This document shows, piece by piece, positions 35,636-45,358 of a stretch of 64,000 nucleotides of DNA (positions are counted from its first letter, which is position 1; each line of letters starts with the position of its first letter). The notes under the pieces were generated by a model. The model was not told where the DNA came from. It made no database searches and saw nothing but the letters and a program-made list of their open reading frames with translations. The translations under genes and the position numbers were made by a program. The DNA is from Streptomyces goshikiensis (lineage in GTDB: Bacteria; Actinomycetota; Actinomycetes; Streptomycetales; Streptomycetaceae): contig NZ_BMVE01000002.1 in assembly GCF_014650555.1 (NCBI RefSeq), forward strand, positions 434,001-498,000. Reading direction: 5' to 3'.

Positions 35636-37024
35636 GTGGCAGAAACGCCCAGGTTTCGCAAAGACGCAGTCGCAGTAGTGCGGGAGAGGCACCCGGTCGA
35701 CGAGACCCTGCCCCCGCTGAAGATGTTCACGAGCGGTCTCCAGCACGTGGCCGCCATGTACGCCGGCGTGGTGGCCCCACCCATGATCGTCGGCCCCGCC
35801 GTCGGTCTCTCCGCGACCGAGACCGCCTTCCTGATGGGCGCCTCGCTCTTCACCGCAGGCCTCGCGACCCTCCTCCAGACCCTCGGGTTCTGGCGGATCG
35901 GCGCCAAACTCCCCTTCGTCAACGGCGTCTCGTTCGCCGGAGTGACCCCGATGATCGCCATCGGCAAGGGGGAGGGGGCCGACGCGATACCCGTCATATT
36001 CGGCGCGATCATCGTCGCCGGCCTGCTCGGCTTCCTCGCCGCCCCCTACTTCGGCAAGCTCGTCCGCTTCTTCCCGCCCGTGGTCACCGGTACGGTCATC
36101 ACCCTGATCGGCATCTCGCTGCTCCCCGTCGCCTTCAACTGGTCACAGGGCGGCAACCGCACGGCCGTCGACTACGGCTCGATGAAGAACATCGGCATGG
36201 CCGCCCTCACCCTGGCGATCGTGCTGGTCATGCGCAAGTTCCTGCGCGGCTTCCTCCAGCAGATCTCCATCCTGCTCGGACTCGTCGCGGGCACCCTCAT
36301 CGCGCTCCCGCTGCACATGACGAACTTCGACGCCGTCCGGGGCGCGGACCTGATCGGCTTCCCGACCCCGTTCCACTTCGGGGCCCCGCAGTTCCAGGTC
36401 GCCGCGATCATCTCGATGTGCATCGTCATGCTGGTCTGCATGACCGAGTCCACCGCCGACATCCTCGCCCTCGGCAGGATCGTCGGCCGCCCCGCCGACG
36501 AGAAGACCATCGAGGGCGGCCTGCGCGCCGACGCCCTCGGCAGCGCGCTCAGCCCGCTGTTCAACGGGTTCATGTGCAGCGCCTTCGCCCAGAACATCGG
36601 GCTCGTGGCGATGACCAAGGTGCGCAGCCGGTTCGTCGTCGCGGCCGGCGGCGGCATCCTGATCCTGCTGGGCCTGTGCCCGGTGGCCGCCTCCGTCATC
36701 GGCGTGGTCCCGCTGCCGGTCCTCGGCGGCGCCGGCATCGTGCTCTTCGGCTCGGTCGCGGCCAGCGGCATCCAGACCCTGGCGGGCGCGGCCATGGAGA
36801 AGGGCGAGAACGCCCTGATCGTCGCCGCCTCGGTCGGCATCGGCCTGATCCCGATCGCGGCCCCGGGGTTCTACCACGCGTTCCCGAAGGACCTGCTGGT
36901 CGTCCTCGACTCCGGCATCAGCACCGGCTGTGTCGTCGCCATCGGGCTGAACCTGGCCTTCAACCACCTCGGCGCCAGGAAGGCCCCGGTCCCGGCGGCC
37001 GCGGACCCGGTGCCGGCGCACTGA
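35636..37024 (+). CDS. NCS2-family purine (urate/xanthine) permease
   Basis: 462 aa with about 12-14 hydrophobic segments. Family marks are LPPLKMFTSGLQHVAAMYAGVVAPPMIVG at the start, LPFVNGVSFAGVTPM, and the conserved AFAQNIGLVAMTKVRSR with the QN-x-G substrate motif. It imports urate, xanthine or related bases with protons or sodium. GTG 35636 has GGAGG 6 nt upstream; GTG 35612 is in frame but without one. Its place after uricase and the deaminase supports a purine substrate. The strong hairpin past its stop ends the transcript. Confidence 0.92.
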   Translation: MAETPRFRKDAVAVVRERHPVDETLPPLKMFTSGLQHVAAMYAGVVAPPMIVGPAVGLSATETAFLMGASLFTAGLATLLQTLGFWRIGAKLPFVNGVSFAGVTPMIAIGKGEGADAIPVIFGAIIVAGLLGFLAAPYFGKLVRFFPPVVTGTVITLIGISLLPVAFNWSQGGNRTAVDYGSMKNIGMAALTLAIVLVMRKFLRGFLQQISILLGLVAGTLIALPLHMTNFDAVRGADLIGFPTPFHFGAPQFQVAAIISMCIVMLVCMTESTADILALGRIVGRPADEKTIEGGLRADALGSALSPLFNGFMCSAFAQNIGLVAMTKVRSRFVVAAGGGILILLGLCPVAASVIGVVPLPVLGGAGIVLFGSVAASGIQTLAGAAMEKGENALIVAASVGIGLIPIAAPGFYHAFPKDLLVVLDSGISTGCVVAIGLNLAFNHLGARKAPVPAAADPVPAH

Positions 37025-37066
37025 GCCGCCGCCGGCCGCGCCGCGGCCGGTGCGCCGACGGGCGCG

Positions 37067-37113
37067 CGGCGGTGCGTACGCCACCCACTGCGGGTGTGGC
37101 GTACGCACCGCCG
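37067..37113. terminator. Bidirectional hairpin terminator
   Basis: An 18-bp perfect stem (37067-37084 with 37096-37113) contains the internal palindrome GTGCGTACGC. It lies between the convergent permease and exonuclease genes. Confidence 0.85.
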
Positions 37114-37133
37114 CCGGCCGCGTTCCGGGGCCC

Positions 37134-37742
37134 CTACGCCGGGAGTTCGGGCCCGGCCGGCTCCCACAGCATCAAGTTGCTCATCAGCTCGGCCTGCTCG
37201 ATCGCGTCGTCCAGCGCGTGGTGCGTGTGCGGGCGGTCCGACAACAGACCCCGCGGCATCGCGCCCTTGACGGCGGCGCGCAGCGGAACCCGCGCCTTCG
37301 CCGCGTACAGGGTCTTCATGTCCAGGCAGCCCGAGTGGCCGAACGGGCTGTCACCGCCGAACTCGATCAAGTACCAGTACAGGAACATCCAGTCGAAGGA
37401 GGCCGGGTAGGCGCACATCACCGGCTGCGCGCCGGCACAGACCTCGCGGACCCAGGCGCGGAACTCGGCCATGGCCGCGGCCGGTTCGGCGCCCTCCCGC
37501 AGCAGCCGGTCCCGGTCCAGGCCGCTCACGGCGAGCGCGGCGTCCACGTACCGCTCGCTGATCGGGCGCAACTCCCGGTAGAAGGTGTCCCGTTCCGGAT
37601 CCGCGGCCGTATAGACGGCGCCGTCCTGGCGGCCGGCGACCGAGGCGCCGAAGCTGATCATCGAGTACGGCCCGGGGATGGGCCCGTCGGCTTCGATGTC
37701 GACGGAGATGTAGATGCCGGGACGTGCGGTGCGGGCTGCCAT
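37134..37742 (-). CDS. DEDD-family 3'-5' exonuclease
   Basis: 202 aa. Exo I is ISVDIEADGP (Asp and Glu metal ligands at ~15-17). Exo III is HHALDDAIEQAE with the catalytic His and Asp, so it is the DEDDh type. PVMCAYPASFDWMFLYWYL may hold the Exo II Asp. Related Streptomyces proteins are annotated as RNase T or DNA polymerase III epsilon-like exonucleases. Single gene; the actual substrate (RNA or DNA) cannot be told. Confidence 0.85.
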   Translation of the reverse strand: MAARTARPGIYISVDIEADGPIPGPYSMISFGASVAGRQDGAVYTAADPERDTFYRELRPISERYVDAALAVSGLDRDRLLREGAEPAAAMAEFRAWVREVCAGAQPVMCAYPASFDWMFLYWYLIEFGGDSPFGHSGCLDMKTLYAAKARVPLRAAVKGAMPRGLLSDRPHTHHALDDAIEQAELMSNLMLWEPAGPELPA

Positions 37743-37799
37743 GCGCCGAGCATGCCAGCCGCACCGCACGCGATCACCCGGATTTCGCCGCGGCGCCGC

Positions 37800-39014
37800 T
37801 CAGGAGGCGGGGGAGAGGTACATCCCGCTCTGGTCGGACCCGGCGGTGTTCTTGCACCCGACGTTCGCGGTGGCCGGCTGGGCGACGGCCAGGGCGAGGC
37901 AGCGTCCGGCGGCCAGCTGCCCGAAGTAGTTCGGGTGCATCGACTCCTGGATCAGGCCCTGCGTCTCGCTGCTGTCGATCCAGCGCGCCCACTCGCTGGT
38001 CTTGGCCGACGCGGGCGCCGAGGTGCTGACCAGCTTGCTGGCCTTCGCGCACACCTCACGGCCCTGGAGCATGTCCCGCAGGTCCAGGAACTGCACGCCC
38101 TTGGCGGCGGCGACCGCCTTGATCCGGTTCGCGATCTGCGGCACGAGCGAGTCGCGCGCCCAGTCGGAGTCCCGGTTCCAGAAGGGGCAGCCGCCGGTGT
38201 TGAGGCGGCTCCAGTCGCTCTGGGTGTACCGGTTCTCGGCGCCGCGCGGGATCGGCGAGGGGTAGGACTGGAGCACGATCCGGTACGAGGAGTCGGTGTA
38301 GCCGGCGCCGCGCATGACGGCCCGGATCTCGTCGACCGACTTGCCGACGCCCGCCATCACCCCGTCGATCTTCTGGTCGACGCCCTCCTGCTGGTCGTCG
38401 TAGCAGTAGGAGTTCCACAGGGCGAAGTCGAGGGCGCAGTCCGTGATGATGTCCGCGAAGCCGAGGTCGTTCCCGCCGATGGACAGGGCGATGACCTTGA
38501 CGTTGTTGCTCGCGGCGACGGCGGCCAGCTGATCGGCCTGCGGGGCCTCGCCCTTGAAGGAGACGCCCCCGTTCGAGGCGCGGAAGACGTTGCGGGAGAC
38601 GGCCCCGGAGCAGGCCAGGTTCACCGCGACGTCGGCGATCGCGCCGGCGCTCTTGACCTCGGCGGAGTCGGAGCGGTGACAGCCGCCGGCGGTGGTTCCG
38701 TATACCTTCGCGGGGTCGTAGCTGCTGCCGGAGACCCACGCGCGGTCGGTTGCGGTGCGGTTCGCGCTGTTGGTCAGGCTGTTGCCCTTCCAGCGGCCGC
38801 CCTCACCGGAGATGTAGCTGTCTCCCATGGAGACCACGGCGGTGGGCCCGGTGCCGGGGCCGGCCACCGCGGTCCCGGTGCCCGCGGCCAGTAGTGTGCC
38901 GACGGCGAGCGGCAGGACCATCCCTGCTCCTGCCAGTCGTCGCGCGCGACTGCGGGCCCGGTCCTTGCTGACGTTGCGGAATCCGATCACTGCGGAACTC
39001 CTGCGGTCGGCCAT
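37800..39014 (-). CDS. Secreted SGNH/GDSL hydrolase
   Basis: 404 aa. The signal peptide has a basic N-region (RARSRARR), a core GMVLPLAVGTLLAAG and cleavage near AVA (~51). Block I is MGDSYISGEG with nucleophile Ser66, block III is GGND, and block V is HPN with the catalytic His near the C-terminus. Six Cys outside the signal suggest disulphides. Such lipases/esterases are exported. Both candidate starts (39014 and 39041) lack a good ribosome site; 39014 gives the more normal signal peptide. It is divergent from the membrane protein at 39260, with two palindromes between them. Confidence 0.88.
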   Translation of the reverse strand: MADRRSSAVIGFRNVSKDRARSRARRLAGAGMVLPLAVGTLLAAGTGTAVAGPGTGPTAVVSMGDSYISGEGGRWKGNSLTNSANRTATDRAWVSGSSYDPAKVYGTTAGGCHRSDSAEVKSAGAIADVAVNLACSGAVSRNVFRASNGGVSFKGEAPQADQLAAVAASNNVKVIALSIGGNDLGFADIITDCALDFALWNSYCYDDQQEGVDQKIDGVMAGVGKSVDEIRAVMRGAGYTDSSYRIVLQSYPSPIPRGAENRYTQSDWSRLNTGGCPFWNRDSDWARDSLVPQIANRIKAVAAAKGVQFLDLRDMLQGREVCAKASKLVSTSAPASAKTSEWARWIDSSETQGLIQESMHPNYFGQLAAGRCLALAVAQPATANVGCKNTAGSDQSGMYLSPAS

Positions 39015-39125
39015 GGCGAAGTCGCGACAACTCCGTTGCATGGCTGGGGAAGTGGGGGTGACCGCCGGCCGGTGGCAAGCAGAAAGGTGACACGCCGCAC
39101 GTTGTTACCGCCAGGTAGCGGGAGA

Positions 39126-39155
39126 TTACGATGACGTAACGACCGACCGGTCGTT
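39126..39155. promoter_or_regulatory. Two adjacent palindromes in a divergent promoter region
   Basis: TTACGATGACGTAA (39126-39139) and AACGACCGACCGGTCGTT (39138-39155) abut. The second has 7-bp perfect arms, AACGACC/GGTCGTT, of TetR-operator type. No regulator gene is adjacent. Confidence 0.55.
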
Positions 39156-39259
39156 CGGCTGCCGGGCGGTGCGGCCGCCGGCCGAATCCCGTGTACGTCC
39201 GGGGGGTCCGCATCTACAGTCGCGGGGCGGGGTGCGGGAGTCTCAGGGGGGATGGACCG

Positions 39260-40774
39260 GTGGTGCGACGGCGGTACGACCAGCGCGTGCTGACTCTGGT
39301 CGAAGTGCGCGGCGAGGCCCGGGACTTCGAGCAGGCCAAGGCGGAATTCGCGCTTCAGGGCTGGCCGGTGGTGGAGGAGTTCGGCCGCGGCGAGGGGCCC
39401 TCGGCCGGGGTGCTCACCCCGGATCCCCGGTCACGGCTCTACTGGGTCGAGATCCGTTTCTTCGGGGCGCGGGGCGGGCGCACCGAACGCGCCGCCGGCT
39501 GGCGCGTTCGAGGGCTTGCCAAAGCAGCCGTCCTGGAGATGTACGTACGTCGGACACGGCTCGTCGACCCGGACCGGGAGCTGCTGGAGGAGTACCGCTC
39601 CCACACCACGGCCCACCGCCGCGACCCCCGGCGCGCCACCGGCCGCCGGGCCCGGGCGCTGGAGGGCTGGGGCCACTACGACACCGGGTCCGTCGCCCTG
39701 GGCACCCCCTCGGAGGCCCGGCGGCTGGCCCGGATGCCCACGCCCGGCGGCGGCGTCGCGGCGGGCGCGGACCTGGACGTACGGATGTCCCCGCGGCGGG
39801 GGCTGCGGCGGATCGAGCTGCCGCGCGAGGAGGAGCTGACGCGCCGGCTGGCGGTCCTCATCGGCTGGTCGCTCGGGATGGCCTGCGCCGTCGTGTTCCT
39901 CAAGGAGGCCGGCGGACCGGCGCGCTGGCTGTGGATAGCCGTCGGCTGCGCCTGCCTCGCCCGCGCCCTGCTCGTCGCCACCAGGTTCTACGAGGCGGGC
40001 GGGCGCCTCTTCGGGTTCTCCTGCGGGTGCCTGACGGCCCTGCTGTTCCTGGTTCTGGCGTACTGGGCGCCCGGCTGGACCCCGGCGCAGTTGCTGCTGT
40101 GCGCCGGGATGGCCGTGACCCCGGTCGGCATCTGGCTGCTGGTGCGGCAGTGGACGACCTGGTCGGAGTGGCTGACGGCCACGGTCCCGCTCGCGGTGAC
40201 GCTGGCGACGGGGCTGGTCGTCGCCTCCGGTTCGGTCCTGCACGGTCTGTACGGGGACGGGCTGGACCTCACCCAGGAGGAGCTGGACGTACCCGGGCTG
40301 TGGCAGGTGGCGGCCGGACTCAAGCTGATCACCTATCTCGCGCTGGGTCTGCTGGGGCCCGCGCTCTGGGGGATCGCGAAGCACCTCCACCTCGCGTTCA
40401 CCCGGCCCGGCGAGTACCTGAACGCGATCATCTACGTCCTCCTCTACGTACTGGTCCTCGCCTCGCTGGCGGGCCTGGCCGCGGACAACGCGGCGCGGGC
40501 CGTGGCCCGCACCAAGGCCGCCGCCGAGCAGCGCCGCGAGGCGCCCCCGTACTTCGGGGTGCGGCCGGAGTGGGTGTGCGTGCGCCCGACGGTGCCGACG
40601 GCCGAACTCAACTCCGAGGGGGGCCTGGTGGACCCGCGCCGGCCGTACCTGTCCTTCGGGACGGCCGGGGACACCGCGCTGCTCTGGAACACCGACACCG
40701 GCGCCCCGCTCAAGCAGCGCTCCGACCAGGTGCGTCTGGAACCCGCGAAGGATCCGGCGCGGCCCTGCCCGTGA
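39260..40774 (+). CDS. Multispanning membrane protein of unknown function
   Basis: 504 aa. A soluble N-terminal ~185 residues (RVLTLVEVRGEARDFEQAKAEFALQGWPVVEEFGRGE...) precedes six or so TM helices between ~195 and ~430 (e.g. WSLGMACAVVFL, CGCLTALLFLVLAYWAP, LITYLALGLLGPALWGIAKH, AIIYVLLYVLVLASLAGLAADNAA). The ~75-residue tail is soluble. No enzyme or transporter motif was recognised. GTG 39260 follows GGGGGGAT by 7 nt; GTG 39263 is equivalent. A terminator lies just past the stop. Confidence 0.75.
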   Translation: MVRRRYDQRVLTLVEVRGEARDFEQAKAEFALQGWPVVEEFGRGEGPSAGVLTPDPRSRLYWVEIRFFGARGGRTERAAGWRVRGLAKAAVLEMYVRRTRLVDPDRELLEEYRSHTTAHRRDPRRATGRRARALEGWGHYDTGSVALGTPSEARRLARMPTPGGGVAAGADLDVRMSPRRGLRRIELPREEELTRRLAVLIGWSLGMACAVVFLKEAGGPARWLWIAVGCACLARALLVATRFYEAGGRLFGFSCGCLTALLFLVLAYWAPGWTPAQLLLCAGMAVTPVGIWLLVRQWTTWSEWLTATVPLAVTLATGLVVASGSVLHGLYGDGLDLTQEELDVPGLWQVAAGLKLITYLALGLLGPALWGIAKHLHLAFTRPGEYLNAIIYVLLYVLVLASLAGLAADNAARAVARTKAAAEQRREAPPYFGVRPEWVCVRPTVPTAELNSEGGLVDPRRPYLSFGTAGDTALLWNTDTGAPLKQRSDQVRLEPAKDPARPCP

Positions 40775-40795
40775 CGCCCCCTGGGGCCACGGAAA

Positions 40796-40835
40796 CGCCC
40801 CGCCCCCCGGGCCGGTGGGGCCAGGGGGCGGGGCG
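40796..40835. terminator. Bidirectional G/C-rich terminator
   Basis: CGCCCCGCCCCC (40796-40807) pairs with GGGGGCGGGGCG (40824-40835) around a 16-nt loop, between the convergent membrane-protein and malate synthase genes. Confidence 0.7.
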
Positions 40836-40885
40836 GGGGTTCGACCGCTGTGCGTTCCGGCCGAATCCGTCGTGCCGGGTTCCGG

Positions 40886-42514
<1,629 letters not shown>

Positions 42515-42570
42515 AACTGTCACTCCTTCAGCGGCGGTGCCTGGCGGCCGCGGGGGAATGCTCGCGCGAG

Positions 42571-42587
42571 ACGGCACTCAGTGCCGT
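42571..42587. promoter_or_regulatory. Perfect 17-bp palindrome in the aceB leader
   Basis: ACGGCACTCAGTGCCGT has perfect 8-bp arms around one base. It lies about 60 nt after the predicted transcription start and about 57 nt before the ATG; it is either an operator for another regulator or an mRNA hairpin. Confidence 0.6.
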
Positions 42588-42600
42588 CGGGTGTGGAGAG

Positions 42601-42678
42601 CTCCGCAATACGGTCGCGGGCGCCGTTGGTGGTTCAGGGCGCTTCTGACCAGTGGATAGTAATTTCCTCATGGTGGAA
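42601..42678 (-). promoter_or_regulatory. AllR-type boxes at the aceB promoter
   Basis: TTCCTCATGGTGGAA (42664-42678) exactly fills the -35/-10 spacer. TTCTGACCAGTGGAT (42643-42657) covers the -10 and start. CTCCGCAATACGGTC (42601-42615) lies downstream. Starts are 21 and 42 bp apart, the same helical phasing as in the other promoters. Confidence 0.6.
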
Positions 42679-42695
42679 GTTCAATGGTTTGTTGA
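42656..42695 (-). promoter_or_regulatory. aceB promoter with TCAACA-type palindrome
   Basis: Minus-strand -35 TTGAAC (42679-42684) and -10 TACTAT (42656-42661) are 17 bp apart. TCAATGGTTTGTTGA (42681-42695) overlaps the -35, like the palindromes at katA and uraD. Confidence 0.65.
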
Positions 42696-42817
42696 TGTCG
42701 AGATTCTCCCGGTCAACAGATTCCGACCCCCGGTGGCCCTCGGTGCCACGACGGTCACACACCGCTCGGACCCGCGCGTACCCCGCTGGACCCGCGCGTA
42801 CCCCGCCCGGACCTCGC

Positions 42818-43444
42818 TCAGACGAGACGTGCCAGGTCGGGAGGGGTGTCGATGTCGAAAGCGGCCGCGACGTCCCCGCACTCCACCAGAGTGAGCTCAC
42901 CGGCGTGTCGCGCCAGGTGCACCCGCGCGCCCTTGTCCCCGGTCGCCGTCGCCGCGATGTCCGCCCAGCGGTCCGCCCCGAACAGCACCGGATGCCCGCG
43001 CTCCCCGTCGTACGAGGCCGCCGCCAGGCTGGCGGGAGAGCGGTAGGCCTCGCGGACCCGGGCCACCGCCGCCGCCCCGATCCCCGGCTGGTCCACCAGG
43101 GAGACCAGGGCCGCGCCCGCTCCCGTACCGGCCAGCGAGGCGAGGCCGGCGCGCAGCGAGGAGCCCATGCCCTCGGCCCAGTCCGGGTTGTCGACGACCA
43201 CGCAGCCCGTGAGGTCGGCGCGCTCGCGGACCTCCGCCGCCGAGGCGCCGAGCACCACGTGCAGCGGGCCGAGGCCGGCCTCGCGCAGCACCCGTACGGC
43301 GTTCTCGACCAGCGGGCGGCCCCGGTACGGGAGCAGGGCCTTGGGGCGTCCGCCGAGCCGGCGGCCGCCGCCCGCGGCGAGGAGGAGGCCCGCGATCACC
43401 GGGGGAGCGGGGCGGGGAGCGGAGGATGCGCCTGCTGCTGACAT
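42818..43444 (-). CDS. MocA/MobA-like nucleotidyltransferase
   Basis: 208 aa. The NTP-transferase signature GLLLAAGGGRRLGGRPKALLPYRGRPL is at ~18-44; SLVDQPGIG, GHPVLFG and FDIDTPPDL follow, as in molybdenum cofactor cytidylyl/guanylyltransferases. It would attach a nucleotide to molybdopterin for a molybdenum hydroxylase. In a purine-degrading locus the natural client is xanthine dehydrogenase, which is not in the window. ATG 43444; the preceding 75-aa gene overlaps its start by 49 bp, which suggests coupled translation. Confidence 0.85.
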   Translation of the reverse strand: MSAAGASSAPRPAPPVIAGLLLAAGGGRRLGGRPKALLPYRGRPLVENAVRVLREAGLGPLHVVLGASAAEVRERADLTGCVVVDNPDWAEGMGSSLRAGLASLAGTGAGAALVSLVDQPGIGAAAVARVREAYRSPASLAAASYDGERGHPVLFGADRWADIAATATGDKGARVHLARHAGELTLVECGDVAAAFDIDTPPDLARLV

Positions 43445-43623
43445 GTCACCGATTCTCGCGCGTCGGCGGGAGCGGCCACCGGGCGGCGGGTCGGACGCAG
43501 GGCCGCCAGGGCGCGCCGTACGGCGGCCTTCGCCGCCACTGCCGCCGCCCCGATCCGCAGCGGCTCGCGGATCCGGTTCTCGGTGGCGGCCAGCAGCGCG
43601 CGTTCCTCGCGGTCGGTCAACAT
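43396..43623 (-). CDS. Small basic protein, unknown
   Basis: 75 aa: MLTDREERALLAATENRIREP then an Ala/Arg-rich amphipathic stretch (IGAAAVAAKAAVRRALAALRP) and a Pro-rich tail. AAGGAG lies exactly 6 nt before the ATG, the main reason for accepting it. The start resembles small Streptomyces DUF3040-like proteins, but the match is only a few residues. It overlaps the nucleotidyltransferase start and is divergent from the MocR regulator, whose repeats lie in its 5' region. Confidence 0.55.
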   Translation of the reverse strand: MLTDREERALLAATENRIREPLRIGAAAVAAKAAVRRALAALRPTRRPVAAPADARESVTCQQQAHPPLPAPLPR

Positions 43624-43635
43624 CGGCGTCTCCTT

Positions 43636-43701
43636 GCCAATCGGGGGCCAATGCCGCCAGTCTGGAGTTCGATTGGCCTGGCGGGCAGAGCCAATCGGGG
43701 G
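43636..43701. promoter_or_regulatory. MocR-type operator repeats
   Basis: GCCAATCGGGGG occurs at 43636-43647 and 43690-43701 as a perfect 12-bp direct repeat, with an inverted ATTGGC (43672-43677) between. Direct plus inverted copies in the divergent gap are typical targets of MocR/PdxR regulators. The second copy overlaps the ribosome site of the MocR gene, suggesting autoregulation. Confidence 0.7.
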
Positions 43702-43709
43702 AGGTTGGC

Positions 43710-45197
43710 ATGGCGAACGGGCGAGTGGTCCAGACGGCGGACAGGGCGATCGGCAGCCGCCAGCTCGCGGCCCTGCTGCCCGCCGAGGTGCTGGCCCGCC
43801 CCGGCTACCGGGCGCTCGCCGACGCCGTCCGCACCCTGATCCTCGACGGCCGGATCGCCCTGCACGTACGCCTGCCCGCCGAGCGCGAGCTCGCCGAGGC
43901 GGTCGGCGCCAGCCGGGCCACCGTCACCGGCGCGTACGACCTGCTGCGCGAGAGCGGCTACGTCCGCAGCCGGCGCGGCTCCGGCACCTGGACCGAGCTC
44001 CCCGAGGGCCACGCCCCCGTCGGCACCCACATGCTGGCCGGCGCCGGCGGCTACAGCGCCGACGGCGAACCGGGGATCGACCTCGCCATCGCCGCCATGG
44101 GCGCCCCCGACGGCAGCCTCACCGACGCCCTGGCCTGGGCCGCGCCCCGCCTCCCCGGGCTCGCCCGCAACCCCGGCTACCTGCCCTTCGGGCTGCCGGA
44201 CCTGCGGACCGCGATCGCCGACCGGTTCACCCGGCGCGGGCTCGCGACCCGGCCCGAGCAGATCCTCGTCACTGCGGGCGCCCAGCAGGCGTTCGCCCTG
44301 GTCGTGAGCCTGCTGTGCCGGGCGGGGGACCGGGTGGTCACCGAGAACCCCACCTACGCCAACGCCCTGGACGCGCTGCGGCACGCCCGGCTGCGCACCG
44401 GCTCCCTCGCCGTCTCGGACGCGGGCTGGGACATGGAGATAGCCGAGTCCACCCTGCGCCAGACGGTGCCGAGGCTGGCGTACGTGATCCCCGACTTCCA
44501 CAACCCCACCGGCTTGCTGATGCCGCGGGAGCAGCGGCTGCGGCTGCTCGCGGCGACCCGGCGGACCGGCACCTGGCTGGTGGTCGACGAGACCGTCGCG
44601 GACATCGCGCTGGACGTGCCCCCGCCCGCGCCGCTGGCCTCCCTGGCCCCGCGCGGCGGCGCCGACCACGTGGTGACCATCGGCTCGCTGAGCAAGACCC
44701 ACTGGGGCGGGCTGCGCGTGGGCTGGGTCCGGGCCACGGCCAGGATGATCACCGAGCTGACCTCGGTCCGGGTCGCGGCCGACATGACCGGCTCGGTCCT
44801 GGACCAGCTGGTCGCCCTCCCGCTGCTCGCGGACCTGGACCGCTCGCTCCCGGCGCGCCTGGAACAGCTGCGCGGCCGCCGGGAGGCGCTGGTGGCCGCA
44901 CTCCGGCGGCACACCCCCGAGTGGTCCTGGCAGCTCCCCCCGGGCGGCCTCTCGCTCTGGGTGGACCTCGGCGGACCGGTCAGCTCCGCCCTGGCGGAAC
45001 GCGCGGCGGCGGCCGGCGTCAACATCGGCCGCGGCGCCCGCTTCGGCGTCGACCCGGGCACCTTCGAACACCGCCTCCGCATCCCGTACACCCTCCCCCC
45101 GGACCGCCTCGAAGAAGCCGTCCGCCTCCTCGCCACCGCCTTCCACGACGGCGTCCCCCTGACCCCCTCGGTCGAACGCCCCCACTGGGTGGCGTAG
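43710..45197 (+). CDS. MocR-family (GntR-HTH/aminotransferase) regulator
   Basis: 495 aa. The N-terminal GntR winged helix is ALADAVRTLILDGRIALHVRLPAERELAEAVGASRATVTGAYDLLRESGYVRSRRGSGT (about residues 32-90, split here by no gap). The rest is a fold-type-I aminotransferase-like domain with ENPTYANALDAL, IPDFHNPTGLLM and the PLP Lys in SLSKTHWGGLRVGW. Such proteins sense PLP or amino-group metabolites. It is divergent from the 75-aa/nucleotidyltransferase pair, with shared direct repeats, so those genes are its likely targets. GGGGGAGG precedes the ATG. Confidence 0.9.
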   Translation: MANGRVVQTADRAIGSRQLAALLPAEVLARPGYRALADAVRTLILDGRIALHVRLPAERELAEAVGASRATVTGAYDLLRESGYVRSRRGSGTWTELPEGHAPVGTHMLAGAGGYSADGEPGIDLAIAAMGAPDGSLTDALAWAAPRLPGLARNPGYLPFGLPDLRTAIADRFTRRGLATRPEQILVTAGAQQAFALVVSLLCRAGDRVVTENPTYANALDALRHARLRTGSLAVSDAGWDMEIAESTLRQTVPRLAYVIPDFHNPTGLLMPREQRLRLLAATRRTGTWLVVDETVADIALDVPPPAPLASLAPRGGADHVVTIGSLSKTHWGGLRVGWVRATARMITELTSVRVAADMTGSVLDQLVALPLLADLDRSLPARLEQLRGRREALVAALRRHTPEWSWQLPPGGLSLWVDLGGPVSSALAERAAAAGVNIGRGARFGVDPGTFEHRLRIPYTLPPDRLEEAVRLLATAFHDGVPLTPSVERPHWVA

Positions 45198-45358
45198 CCC
45201 CTCGCCTCCCGGCCCGGCTGCCGCCGCACTCCCGGGCGACGGGCGTGGGCGCGGCGCGGTTGTGATCGACTCGCCCGAGGCCCATGATGGTTTCGCCGTA
45301 AGGGAGTTGGGGGGCGCGAAGTGTCAAGGGTCAGGGCTGCCAAGGTTGCGGGCGCTTC

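Larger units (their letters stand above)
42515..42817. other. 303-bp aceB 5' region
   Basis: All recognisable content concerns aceB control. There is a ~130-nt leader with the palindrome ACGGCACTCAGTGCCGT (42571-42587), three operator-like boxes, a promoter, and a short direct repeat GACCCGCGCGTACCCCGC (two copies, 42770-42806) ahead of the next gene's stop. No coding sequence is seen. Confidence 0.6.

Noticed and set aside
33820..36012. A 730-codon frame antisense to the deaminase and permease
   Set aside because: It spans two real genes and a terminator; composition is that of a mirror frame.
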